NCBI GenBank assembly: GCA_031553885.1
Contig: JAVBKV010000004.1
Span: 1 to 64,000, forward strand
Direction: 5' to 3'
DNA from: JAVBKV01 sp031553885
Lineage (GTDB): Bacteria; Bacteroidota; Bacteroidia; Bacteroidales; Azobacteroidaceae
Length of the DNA: 64,000 nucleotides
Part shown: piece by piece, positions 1-7,027 of the stretch
Layout: each line of letters opens with the position of its first letter
Numbering within the stretch: the stretch's first letter is position 1
Made by a program: the position numbers and the translations under genes
The notes under the pieces: model-generated
Databases searched by the model: none
Told to the model about the DNA's origin: nothing
Seen by the model: only the letters and a program-made list of their open reading frames with translations

Positions 1-152
1 TTTTATACACATTGGTTTACACGCTTGAAGCAAATGTTTTGTGCTTATGTTCAGCGTAGCCTCCGGCTACGCTGTGTTAAAAGCAAAGCTCCGCTTTGCA
101 GATGTGCAAGTTTGGAAACTTGCTTTTAGCTAAGACCTAGGCAGAGCCTACG
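1..152. repeat. Structured intergenic repeat, copy A (four tandem hairpins)
   Basis: This stretch recurs at 2928-3079 in the same direction; I count 3 mismatches in 152 bp, all between 133 and 137. It contains four short perfect hairpins in a row: AGCGTAGCC/GGCTACGCT, GCAAAGC/GCTTTGC, GCAAGTTT/AAACTTGC and GTAGGC/GCCTAC. It lies just past the 3' end of the RCC1-repeat gene. It may start before the window. It could be a REP/BIME-like element, a terminator cluster or a structured RNA; the sequence alone does not decide. Confidence 0.75.
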
Positions 153-190
153 CCGAACGTCAGGATGAAACTTTTTTCTTAAAAATAATT

Positions 191-2116
191 TTAGTAACGC
201 ATCATTAATGGAGTCACTGCATCCCACATCAATTTAACCGGATAATATTGGTTAGATGTATACTGACCAAGAATTCCTTGATATGCACCCACAGCATTTA
301 TTGTACCATCATCCATGATAAAGTAAGTAGTACCAGGAATAGTAGTAATATAATTAGCTCCTGTCAAAATAGAGACAACACCCGTAAGTTTATCTGAAGC
401 ATTTTTCATTACATATACAGGGTAAGCAGTTGATGCTGTAGTTCCTGTACCTAATTCTCCAAAAGAGTTATTACCCCAGCAAAAAACAGTCCCATCAGTT
501 CTAAGAGCATAAGCTGCTCCATTACCATTAACAGCAACCTGTTTAATACCAGTAAGAGGAGAACCAACTCCAACCATTACCTGTTGAGGAGTCATGGTAG
601 TAGAGGCACCGCTACTTGAATTCCAAATTATGTTATTATAACCCCAAGCCCAAACTGTTCCATCCTTTTTCAGAATAATTGTATTTGTTGCTGTAGCAGC
701 TCCATTATGTCTGGAGTAAATTTGCTCAACATTGCTCATAACTGGTGTTGGATACAATGAGCCACTTGTTGAAAGTCCCAAATAGTTTCCATTACCTATC
801 CCTAACAAAACGCCATTATCTTTAAGAATATATGTATGAAGATGATCTCCATAAATACCTTTGATTCCCTCCATTGAGAATGCAACACCAGCGCTGGCAA
901 GTACTTGTACTGGCGTTTCAGTCCAGGTCGGTCCAGAAACTCCAGTTCCAAAGGATCCTACACCGTTGTATCCACAAACCCAAAGAGTACTATCTACTTT
1001 AACAAGATACAAACAATATTCAGTAACATAAATATCAACTACATCAATAATAGAAATTTTTGTTGGATTTGCAATAGAACCGCCTGAAGCTTTATACCCC
1101 CACAGGTAAACAGTTCCATCGTTAAGCAATGCCGCTGACAAACGTTCTGTAGCAACTGTCTTTTTGACATTCGTTAATTGTGCACCTGTTGCAAGTTTAA
1201 CCCTCACCGGATAGTTCTGTCTTGTCTGTGTTCCATCTCCAACTGTAAAACCGTTATTCATACCAAATCCCCAAAGGGCACCGCTCTCATCAACGTTTAA
1301 GATAGCGCCTCCAAAGGAAACAAATGAACTTTTTCCATCATAAGTAGGTATAAATGGTTTTGTATCTGACATCTTGCCTGTATCCTTATTAAACCAATAC
1401 TTAGTCGCACCGTTTACTGCTGTATCGTTATAACTGTTGTATTTTCCATCTGTACCGGGTCCATAGTAATGCTCATCTGTCCCGAAAGGTCCGATGTAAT
1501 ACTTACCATCTACGTATTTCGTTGCGTTTGCCGGATTAGGTATTCCATTTGTGCCTCCGCCGACAACCGTACCGTTTGTAGAACCATTCGTGCCGATTTG
1601 TTCAAACAAGCCGTTGTCTGAGCCAAGGTAATATTTGTTGTCCGTACCTTTATAAAGGTCAGGCCCTGCAATTCCATTATCCGGATTTTTGTCCTCATCA
1701 TACCTGTATTTTTCAGGAGAAACAGGTTTTCCACCAGCGTCACACTGTTGGTATGCGTTAGGGACACCTGTTGATATCCAATATGTTCCGTCGCCATTAT
1801 CAATAACAGTTGTAGATGCTGCAACACCTGCTGCCAACGCCCAAGTAGATCCATTCCAGAAATAAATCCGGTTGTCTGTGGTATTGTAAACCAGCATACC
1901 TTTGGCTGTAGACTTGTCTGAATCGGCACCAATCACAAATTTAGTCAGGTCGGAATTCAATGCTACATTGGGTAACTTCAATCCTTTGGTGGTAGATTGC
2001 AAATCAAGCACGGAAGCAGGATGTGGATCACTTTGACTGCCAATCGTTACCTGTGCATTCATACTTACTGCGCTTATGATCAAAAGCATCAGCATCAAAT
2101 AAATTTTCTTTCTCAT
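191..2116 (-). CDS. Secreted RCC1-repeat surface protein, N-terminal paralogue of the DGR variable protein
   Basis: A 641-residue exported protein. It has a signal peptide (residues 1-21) and then QVTIGSQSDPHPASVLDL, nearly identical to the start of the variable protein at 7028-8740. Residues about 115-255 hold loose repeats built on YYxG and DGKYY. From about 265 to 630 there are roughly seven RCC1-like blade repeats (DGTVYLWGY, DGTVWAWGY, DGTVFCWGN), so a seven-bladed beta-propeller is likely. RCC1 propellers usually mediate protein-protein contacts; a surface adhesin or ligand-binding role is inference. No transmembrane anchor or lipobox is visible. The gene reads away from a probable invertible segment at 2294-2630, so expression is probably phase-variable. 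No part of it resembles the DGR template, so it is not a second DGR target. Confidence 0.85.
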   Translation of the reverse strand: MRKKIYLMLMLLIISAVSMNAQVTIGSQSDPHPASVLDLQSTTKGLKLPNVALNSDLTKFVIGADSDKSTAKGMLVYNTTDNRIYFWNGSTWALAAGVAASTTVIDNGDGTYWISTGVPNAYQQCDAGGKPVSPEKYRYDEDKNPDNGIAGPDLYKGTDNKYYLGSDNGLFEQIGTNGSTNGTVVGGGTNGIPNPANATKYVDGKYYIGPFGTDEHYYGPGTDGKYNSYNDTAVNGATKYWFNKDTGKMSDTKPFIPTYDGKSSFVSFGGAILNVDESGALWGFGMNNGFTVGDGTQTRQNYPVRVKLATGAQLTNVKKTVATERLSAALLNDGTVYLWGYKASGGSIANPTKISIIDVVDIYVTEYCLYLVKVDSTLWVCGYNGVGSFGTGVSGPTWTETPVQVLASAGVAFSMEGIKGIYGDHLHTYILKDNGVLLGIGNGNYLGLSTSGSLYPTPVMSNVEQIYSRHNGAATATNTIILKKDGTVWAWGYNNIIWNSSSGASTTMTPQQVMVGVGSPLTGIKQVAVNGNGAAYALRTDGTVFCWGNNSFGELGTGTTASTAYPVYVMKNASDKLTGVVSILTGANYITTIPGTTYFIMDDGTINAVGAYQGILGQYTSNQYYPVKLMWDAVTPLMMRY

Positions 2117-2293
2117 CTTGATAAAAATTAAAATTAATAATTAGACATTTAGCTATTATTCAATCTGTCGTTGATTTTTCTATATCTTTTTCTCATTTTT
2201 AATAAATTTCAAGGAGATACAGAAAAGAAACGAACCTTAATTTTATCTGTCCGAGAATCATTCCGTATCCCTCACATGTGTATGGTGGGTCTG

Positions 2294-2630
2294 CCTCTCT
2301 TTCTGAGTGAGAAAAAGAGTAACCGACTACCCTTTCAATCCTTTTATTGTGAGGAAATTGGAACTTATTTTATGATGGTATAAAAACGTGTTGTCAAACA
2401 TTTCTTCAAACATCCGTTCCGGGAAACCGGGATTCTAAAACCCCTAATTCGCTTTCCGGTACAGGAATAGCTCTCTTTTAGAAAAGAAAAATTATTCCTG
2501 TTTTAGTAAACCTTTCAACAAACTTACTGATAACCTCAGGGTTACAGGTACATTTCCAGGGAAACACAAGGGCAATCACTGCCCCGGAAGCCTCTGGATG
2601 CGTGGGTTCTACCTCACTCAGAAAGTGAGG
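2294..2630. promoter_or_regulatory. Probable invertible promoter segment 1, upstream of the RCC1-repeat gene
   Basis: This 337-bp segment is bounded by 18-bp inverted repeats, 2294-2311 (CCTCTCTTTCTGAGTGAG) and 2613-2630, with one mismatch. The right-hand site sits in a longer hairpin: GGATGCGTG at 2596-2604 pairs with 2639-2647, and CCTCAC pairs with GTGAGG around a 7-base spacer. An internal 61-bp element at 2451-2511 matches 9082-9142 of segment 2 at 52 of 61 positions, but on the opposite strand, although the genes and the outer flanks of the two loci match in the same direction. The element lies 101 bp from the right repeat here and 102 bp from the left repeat in segment 2. That pattern is what inversion of one of two homologous segments would give. 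Which orientation is ON is not clear. Confidence 0.7.
2519..2526 (-). promoter_or_regulatory. Candidate -7 element TAAGTTTG inside segment 1
   Basis: TAAGTTTG on the minus strand fits the Bacteroidota -7 consensus TAnnTTTG and would point at the RCC1-repeat gene in the present orientation. No good TTTG -33 element sits 19-21 bp upstream. The equivalent place in segment 2 does not keep the match. Low confidence. Confidence 0.25.
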
Positions 2631-2673
2631 AAGAAATACACGCATCCAAAAACCTTCGTTTTTATTTTATTTT

Positions 2674-2764
2674 TTTAATTCGCTTTTCGTGTAAACCAAT
2701 ATGTCAAAGATCACCGTCGGAATGAAGAATAAAAAATTAAAAATGAAGAATGATATTCTTTACT
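2674..2764. repeat. Direct repeat distal to invertible segment 1 (partner 9339-9429)
   Basis: This 91-bp sequence matches 9339-9429 in the same direction with 3 mismatches. In both loci it lies just outside the gene-distal inverted repeat. It begins at TTAATTCGCTTTTCGTG. Both copies are followed by a less conserved stretch ending in a hairpin made of CTTCCCT, a CGCC loop and AGGGAAG. It shows that the two loci are duplicates of one cassette and fixes the relative direction of their flanks. Confidence 0.85.
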
Positions 2765-2867
2765 TGTAATGATTTACTCTTTATTCTTTTTGTTTCCTGA
2801 AACCGGAGTCAACCGGTTGTCAGATAGTCGTCAATAAGGAGCTTAAAGTCCCTGAGGACGTTAAGAC

Positions 2868-2889
2868 TCTTCCCTCGCCAGGGAAGAGG
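2868..2889. terminator. Hairpin CTCTTCCCT/AGGGAAGAG
   Basis: A 9-bp perfect stem with a CGCC loop. A shorter version is at 9503-9520. It has no clear T tract on either side, so it may be a weak terminator or only a conserved part of the duplicated cassette. Confidence 0.4.
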
Positions 2890-2927
2890 TTAGGGATGCG
2901 CACAAAAAAAGCGTGCAAACCTTATGT

Positions 2928-3079
2928 TTTTATACACATTGGTTTACACGCTTGAAGCAAATGTTTTGTGCTTATGTTCAGCGTAGCCTCCGGCTACGCT
3001 GTGTTAAAAGCAAAGCTCCGCTTTGCAGATGTGCAAGTTTGGAAACTTGCTTTTAGCTACGTCGTAGGCAGAGCCTACG
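2928..3079. repeat. Structured intergenic repeat, copy B (four tandem hairpins)
   Basis: Second copy of the 152-bp element at 1-152, in the same direction. The two copies bracket the RCC1-repeat gene with its invertible segment, giving a unit of about 2.9 kb between direct repeats. Homologous recombination between them could delete or duplicate that unit. It is followed by an AT-rich TTAATTTTTAATTCTTAA tract before the next gene's stop codon. Confidence 0.75.
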
Positions 3080-3143
3080 ACGAACAAAGGCCGAACGAAG
3101 CCGGATTTAATTCAAAGCCTTCCTAATTCTTCATTCTTAATTT

Positions 3144-4490
3144 TTAATTCTTAACTAACTCCGGAACCGCATCTTCCAACCTGGCATATCGCCCCTGAAT
3201 GATTCCTTTTTCATCAATCATAAAAATCGTGGGGGTGCCGATTACTCCGTAATTTTTAAAATTTTCTCCTTCGAAACCATTATAATCACAGAGTTTATCC
3301 GGCCAGGGATAATCCTTACTATGGAAATCAAATACATGCTGATCATTGTCAGCGGAAATCGAAACCACCCGAAGACCCTGGGTCTGTATTTTTTCATATT
3401 GTTTTTTTATCTCTCCCAACTGAACATCGCAATTATGACAGCCTGATTCATAAAAAACAACCAAATATCCCTTGGGAACCGGTAAGTGTTTCATTTTTTC
3501 CGAGATCACATTAAATCCGGCAATCGAAGGCGCCGGATTACCCGCTTTTACCTGAGCCATGCTAATCACCTTCTGTAAGTTTCCTCTCAATTGAACAGCC
3601 CGGTCAGAAGTCGACAAATAAGAAACAATTTGATTCTCTGCCTCGGGCCAGTTAAACTGTTCGCACATGGTCAGCAGGTTGCTGGCAAACACTTCGAAAA
3701 CTTCCTGAGAATCAATACGCTTCAGGATGTGAATCATGTCCCCTCCGAATTCATTGTGATAGCGGCTACCGTTGGCATACAATTCCAGGCAGGCATTGAT
3801 CACATCAAACCATTGACCACTGGTATATAATGACGACAAATCGAGGCTATCTCGGAGGTATTGGCGCGTATCCGACCACAATACAGAATCCGGATTCACA
3901 ACCAATGGAGCCGCTTTACCGGAAAGGAAACGGCGAAGCTCCAGATAACGAGCCGCATACAACTTGCTGTTTTTCAAGGTATCGGCCAAAAGAACACTTT
4001 CTTCCTCCAGACGCTGTTTTTCTTTACTGAAAATAAAATGCTGGAATTCCGGGGATTTATACAACTGCAAACCGGCATCACAAAGCCGTTGCTTTTCTTC
4101 CCGGAAATGCTGTGCATTAAACCAACGATCCAGGTGATCATTTTCTGTAGACCCCGTAAATACGACATTTTCGGTATGCGGATATTCTTCTTTACAACTC
4201 AGGGTAAAAGTTTCCGTCCCCGACCAAACAAATTCAAACCAGGTATAGGGAGGCATTGAAAGTACCATAATCCCCGATGGCAATTTTCTTTTTTCCGGTT
4301 GAAAAAGATAGTATCCTTTTTCATTAAACCGGGATTTAACCAACGTATCCGTTACTACCCCTCTTTTCATCAGCAGGTAAAATTCCTGACTTGCCCGTTC
4401 CGGAATATCCAATCGTAATGACGGATTATTCTGAGCTCCCACAGGCAATAACACCAACACTGTAACTAATAAAAATGCCAATCGTTTCAT
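3144..4490 (-). CDS. Thioredoxin-like (TlpA-type) periplasmic protein
   Basis: A 448-residue exported protein with a signal peptide (MKRLAFLLV to about residue 20). The N-terminal two thirds resemble the DUF4369/DUF5106-type regions that precede thioredoxin domains in many Bacteroidota proteins. The last 130 residues form a TlpA/AhpC-like thioredoxin fold with the redox motif ESGCHNC at about residue 350 and the cis-proline loop GTPTIFM near 425. It probably reduces or exchanges disulfides in envelope proteins. It starts 32 bp after the stop of the DGR reverse transcriptase and reads the same way, so it may be co-transcribed; a role in folding the cysteine-containing variable protein is speculation. 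Family confident, substrate unknown. Confidence 0.85.
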   Translation of the reverse strand: MKRLAFLLVTVLVLLPVGAQNNPSLRLDIPERASQEFYLLMKRGVVTDTLVKSRFNEKGYYLFQPEKRKLPSGIMVLSMPPYTWFEFVWSGTETFTLSCKEEYPHTENVVFTGSTENDHLDRWFNAQHFREEKQRLCDAGLQLYKSPEFQHFIFSKEKQRLEEESVLLADTLKNSKLYAARYLELRRFLSGKAAPLVVNPDSVLWSDTRQYLRDSLDLSSLYTSGQWFDVINACLELYANGSRYHNEFGGDMIHILKRIDSQEVFEVFASNLLTMCEQFNWPEAENQIVSYLSTSDRAVQLRGNLQKVISMAQVKAGNPAPSIAGFNVISEKMKHLPVPKGYLVVFYESGCHNCDVQLGEIKKQYEKIQTQGLRVVSISADNDQHVFDFHSKDYPWPDKLCDYNGFEGENFKNYGVIGTPTIFMIDEKGIIQGRYARLEDAVPELVKN

Positions 4491-4522
4491 ACTTTCTTTT
4501 AAGATAATTCTTTAGTCCTTTT

Positions 4523-5740
4523 TTATAATACTTTATACCTTTTATTTATGCAAAATTTATTCAAGCCTTTCTGGAAGTATCCATAGCGACAAATAGTTGC
4601 GGAACCTCCATCCAATAATACTTTTCGTCTCAACCGGTAGGTTTTATGATGCTTCAGAATACCCAGGTAAGAGTTAATGGAAGCCCTCATTTTCGCCAGA
4701 TCCTCTTTCGTTGCCGGATTGTGTTGAAGACGATGCTCCCAGTGATTTACGCACCTGTCAAATTTCCCCTTAGTCCTGTTCCTGACATAGGTCCGGTAGG
4801 GTTTCACATAAGCACCCAGAAAAAGAACTCCCTTGGTATAGTGTTGCAGGTAAATCTTATTCGGATGAATATCCAGCGCACAATTTTCACGCAGGTAAGC
4901 GCGTACCTGTTGAAGTATCTCATGCAACACAGCCTTGTCTTTATGAACAAATATGCAATCGTCTACATAACGGCCATAGAAACTCATATTCAGTACTTCT
5001 TTGACATAGTGGTCAAAACCGCAGAGGTAAATATTGCTGAACAATTGCGATGTCAGGTTACCGATCGGAAGTCCGCAACCCTCCGGAGAGTGGAAAAGAC
5101 TTTTGTTTTTCGGTAAGCCTTCCCATTCGGAAGATTTGCTACGAATGATACAGTTTTTCGTAGGATCATTGAACAGGACCTTACGAATCAGGTAAAATAC
5201 CAGGTCAAAGTCAAAACAATCGTCCCACTTCAAAATTTCCGATTCATCACAATAACAATACCTGTGAGGCAGCACCATCTCTTCCAACTGTTTATGTAAT
5301 AAATCCCGGTTAATATTCATGAAATATCCCTGAATGTCTATTTTCAGCACATAACAATCCTGTGTATAGCCCTCACTGCAAGTGTAAAGAAAAGATTCCA
5401 GCTGACGAATTCCGAACAAAGTACCTTTTCCTTTGCGACAACTATAACTATCCGGGATAAATTGTCTTTCTATCAATGGATTGATATAGTTATAAATCAA
5501 ATGATGAATCACCCTGTCGCGGAAATTAGCAGCAAGCACCTCCCTCCTTACCGGATGAGTGACAATGAAACAAATGCTTTTACCGATTTCATAGCGATAA
5601 TTTTTGATTTCCTCATAAAGTTCAAAAAGATTATGCTCATAATCCAACTCAAATTTGAGTTGATTATAGGTGTTTCGCTTATTTTTCCGGGCATCGAAAT
5701 AAGCCCGGAATAAATCAACCAGTAAATCACATTTTTCCAT
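4523..5740 (-). CDS. DGR reverse transcriptase
   Basis: A retron/group II-like reverse transcriptase of 405 residues. Fingers and palm motifs are clear: LKIDI near residue 132, the DGR-type motif IGNLTSQ near 226 (most other RTs have QGxxxSP there), and the catalytic YVDD at about 258-261. In DGRs this enzyme copies the TR RNA into cDNA with errors at adenines, and the cDNA replaces VR. There is no maturase or endonuclease domain. I chose ATG at 5740; an in-frame TTG at 5779 would add 13 residues. The start lies 57 bp downstream of TR on the same strand, giving the order avd-TR-RT. The adjacent TR, Avd and diversified target make the assignment firm. Confidence 0.96.
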   Translation of the reverse strand: MEKCDLLVDLFRAYFDARKNKRNTYNQLKFELDYEHNLFELYEEIKNYRYEIGKSICFIVTHPVRREVLAANFRDRVIHHLIYNYINPLIERQFIPDSYSCRKGKGTLFGIRQLESFLYTCSEGYTQDCYVLKIDIQGYFMNINRDLLHKQLEEMVLPHRYCYCDESEILKWDDCFDFDLVFYLIRKVLFNDPTKNCIIRSKSSEWEGLPKNKSLFHSPEGCGLPIGNLTSQLFSNIYLCGFDHYVKEVLNMSFYGRYVDDCIFVHKDKAVLHEILQQVRAYLRENCALDIHPNKIYLQHYTKGVLFLGAYVKPYRTYVRNRTKGKFDRCVNHWEHRLQHNPATKEDLAKMRASINSYLGILKHHKTYRLRRKVLLDGGSATICRYGYFQKGLNKFCINKRYKVL

Positions 5741-5797
5741 GTTCTTCTTTTTTTGTTCCCTGTACAGAAACCAATCCAATACAGGGATTTGTGTTAA

Positions 5798-5986
5798 ATT
5801 CTGCTACACAACGGACACTCATACCGTTCGCACGGTTGTTGTTGTTGTTGCCTGGGTTCACGTTGCCATTGTTGAAGTTCAGGTTCCAGGCGTTTATGCC
5901 ATTAACCGTACTACTCCAGTAGTTGCCGTTCGAACCAACGTTAGTAGGAGCACTACCATCGTTGTTACGGATACCGGCAGCGGGAA
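5798..5986 (-). ncRNA. DGR template repeat (TR)
   Basis: This 189-bp sequence matches the 3' end of the variable-protein gene (7030-7218, offset 1,232). I count 20 mismatches: 19 of the 55 adenines of the coding (minus) strand are changed in VR, against 1 of the other 134 bases. Read in the target's frame, TR is full of AAC/AAT codons, including a run of five Asn, which is the usual DGR design because changing A in AAY gives many residues. The last 29 bp on the coding strand's 3' side (5798-5826) and the 27 bp at 5960-5986 are identical in VR; the former is the likely initiation-of-mutagenic-homing end. TR is not translated in this frame and presumably acts as part of a transcript covering avd, TR and RT. 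Confidence 0.96.
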
Positions 5987-6041
5987 ACAGGTTGGGCAGG
6001 TACTGATTGACTTAACCCCATATAGAGGTGACCTGCTGAAT

Positions 6042-6446
6042 TTAACCGGCACTCTCCGGAAAAACAAGTTGCCCTTCCGGACTCTCGCCATCAAATTTCT
6101 TTTTTTTCGCCTGACTGTTAAGCCATGCATTCAACTGCTTGCTGATACTTTCTATTTTTTCATTCGCCGAAACAAACTCTTTCAATCCTATCTGTTTCAA
6201 ATCATGTAAAATACGAAGCAGCAAACGCGTTATTTCAATATTTTCCTTCGCGTTCGTGATCAATTCTTTTTTTGACTGGCTACAGTTGGCCCTGTAAATA
6301 TTGATCATCAGCTGAACTATTTCTTTTTTTAGTTCCTCCCCGATCGTAAACCTGTAATCACGTTCCATATTCTTACTGAGTGTAAAAAGCTGCAACAATA
6401 AATCGTACGAGGTTTTATAAACGGGAAGATTATCATAAATTGCCAT
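6042..6446 (-). CDS. avd: DGR accessory variability determinant (Avd), four-helix-bundle protein
   Basis: 134 residues, almost wholly helical by eye, with patterns typical of the four-helix-bundle (23S intervening-sequence-like) Avd family: YKTSYDLLLQLF near the start, a middle helix rich in charged residues, and LLRILHDLKQIG. In known DGRs, Avd forms a positively charged barrel that binds the RT and the template RNA and is needed for cDNA synthesis. The gene starts 4 bp after the stop of the upstream small protein and ends 55 bp before TR. The tail (KKKKFDGESPEG onward) is likely disordered. Position between target and TR is the standard layout. Confidence 0.9.
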   Translation of the reverse strand: MAIYDNLPVYKTSYDLLLQLFTLSKNMERDYRFTIGEELKKEIVQLMINIYRANCSQSKKELITNAKENIEITRLLLRILHDLKQIGLKEFVSANEKIESISKQLNAWLNSQAKKKKFDGESPEGQLVFPESAG

Positions 6447-6450
6447 ATTA

Positions 6451-6921
6451 TTAACTCATCTTTTGTAATTCGGATAAAAATAACATACATTCCACCGGCG
6501 TTGCATTTGCAATGGAAAAAGCTTTCAGTCGGCTGATAATTGCAGCTTGATTACTTGTTTCCTGAAAGGTCTCCGTTGTTCTGCTCCCTTGTAATTTTTC
6601 AGGAAAAGCCGTCAACGGAAGAGCTTCTTTCCACAAACGAAATTCCTCTGGATCGACAGCCTCCGTAAGACGAAAAACAGCCAAGGTATCTTCTTTCACT
6701 TCCTCGATCATCCCAACGGTCAGGTTTTCCAGCGAACTCTGGGGAAAACCAACACTGACCACCTCCTGTTCAATAACCTTCACAAATTTTTTCGTTACCT
6801 TGTACGGCTTAATCCGGACTATCGCATAAGCGCTTTGCTCATAAGCAGTCCAGAAAATGCCTTCCTTGTAGAGCCTGAGTTCAAACTCATCGCCGTGTTG
6901 AATTTTTTTTGAAATTTCCAT
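6451..6921 (-). CDS. Unknown small protein between variable protein and Avd
   Basis: 156 residues, no signal peptide and no transmembrane segment. I do not recognise the family. The N-terminal two thirds look like mixed beta strands with an acidic and hydrophobic pattern (GMIEEVKEDTLAVFRL). The last third looks helical (AAIISRLKAFSIANATP). It begins 107 bp after the variable-protein stop, beyond two hairpins, and ends 4 bp before avd, so it is tightly coupled to avd and probably takes part in, or regulates, retrohoming. A chaperone-like or RNA-binding role would be a guess. Confidence 0.75.
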   Translation of the reverse strand: MEISKKIQHGDEFELRLYKEGIFWTAYEQSAYAIVRIKPYKVTKKFVKVIEQEVVSVGFPQSSLENLTVGMIEEVKEDTLAVFRLTEAVDPEEFRLWKEALPLTAFPEKLQGSRTTETFQETSNQAAIISRLKAFSIANATPVECMLFLSELQKMS

Positions 6922-6944
6922 CGCTTGAATTATTTTAAAAAAAT

Positions 6945-6996
6945 CAACCGCTTCGCGGTTGCTAAAATACCCGTGCGCTTTAAATGCGCACGGGTA
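6945..6996 (-). terminator. Two hairpins 3' of VR: terminator and possible DGR cruciform target element
   Basis: On the coding strand, 31 bp past the variable-protein stop, there is an 11-bp stem TACCCGTGCGC/GCGCACGGGTA with a 7-base loop (6968-6996). It is followed by the stem CAACCGC with loop GAA and GCGGTTG (6945-6961), and then by ATTTTTTT. The second looks like an intrinsic terminator. In the Bordetella phage DGR, a GC-rich hairpin just downstream of VR is required for target recognition, so one or both hairpins may have that job here; this second role is inference. Confidence 0.7.
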
Positions 6997-7027
6997 AATT
7001 GAAAAATTATTTAAATAAATAGAATAT

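Noticed and set aside
191..2116. RCC1-repeat gene as a second DGR target
   Set aside because: No sequence at its 3' end or elsewhere matches TR, and it lacks a C-type-lectin-like C-terminus.
2171..2383. Plus-strand open frame of 70 codons upstream of the RCC1 gene
   Set aside because: It runs through an inverted-repeat site of the probable invertible segment and has no family features.
5739..6209. Plus-strand open frame over TR and the end of avd
   Set aside because: It is antisense to TR; its Val/Asn pattern is the complement of the AAC-rich template, not a protein family.
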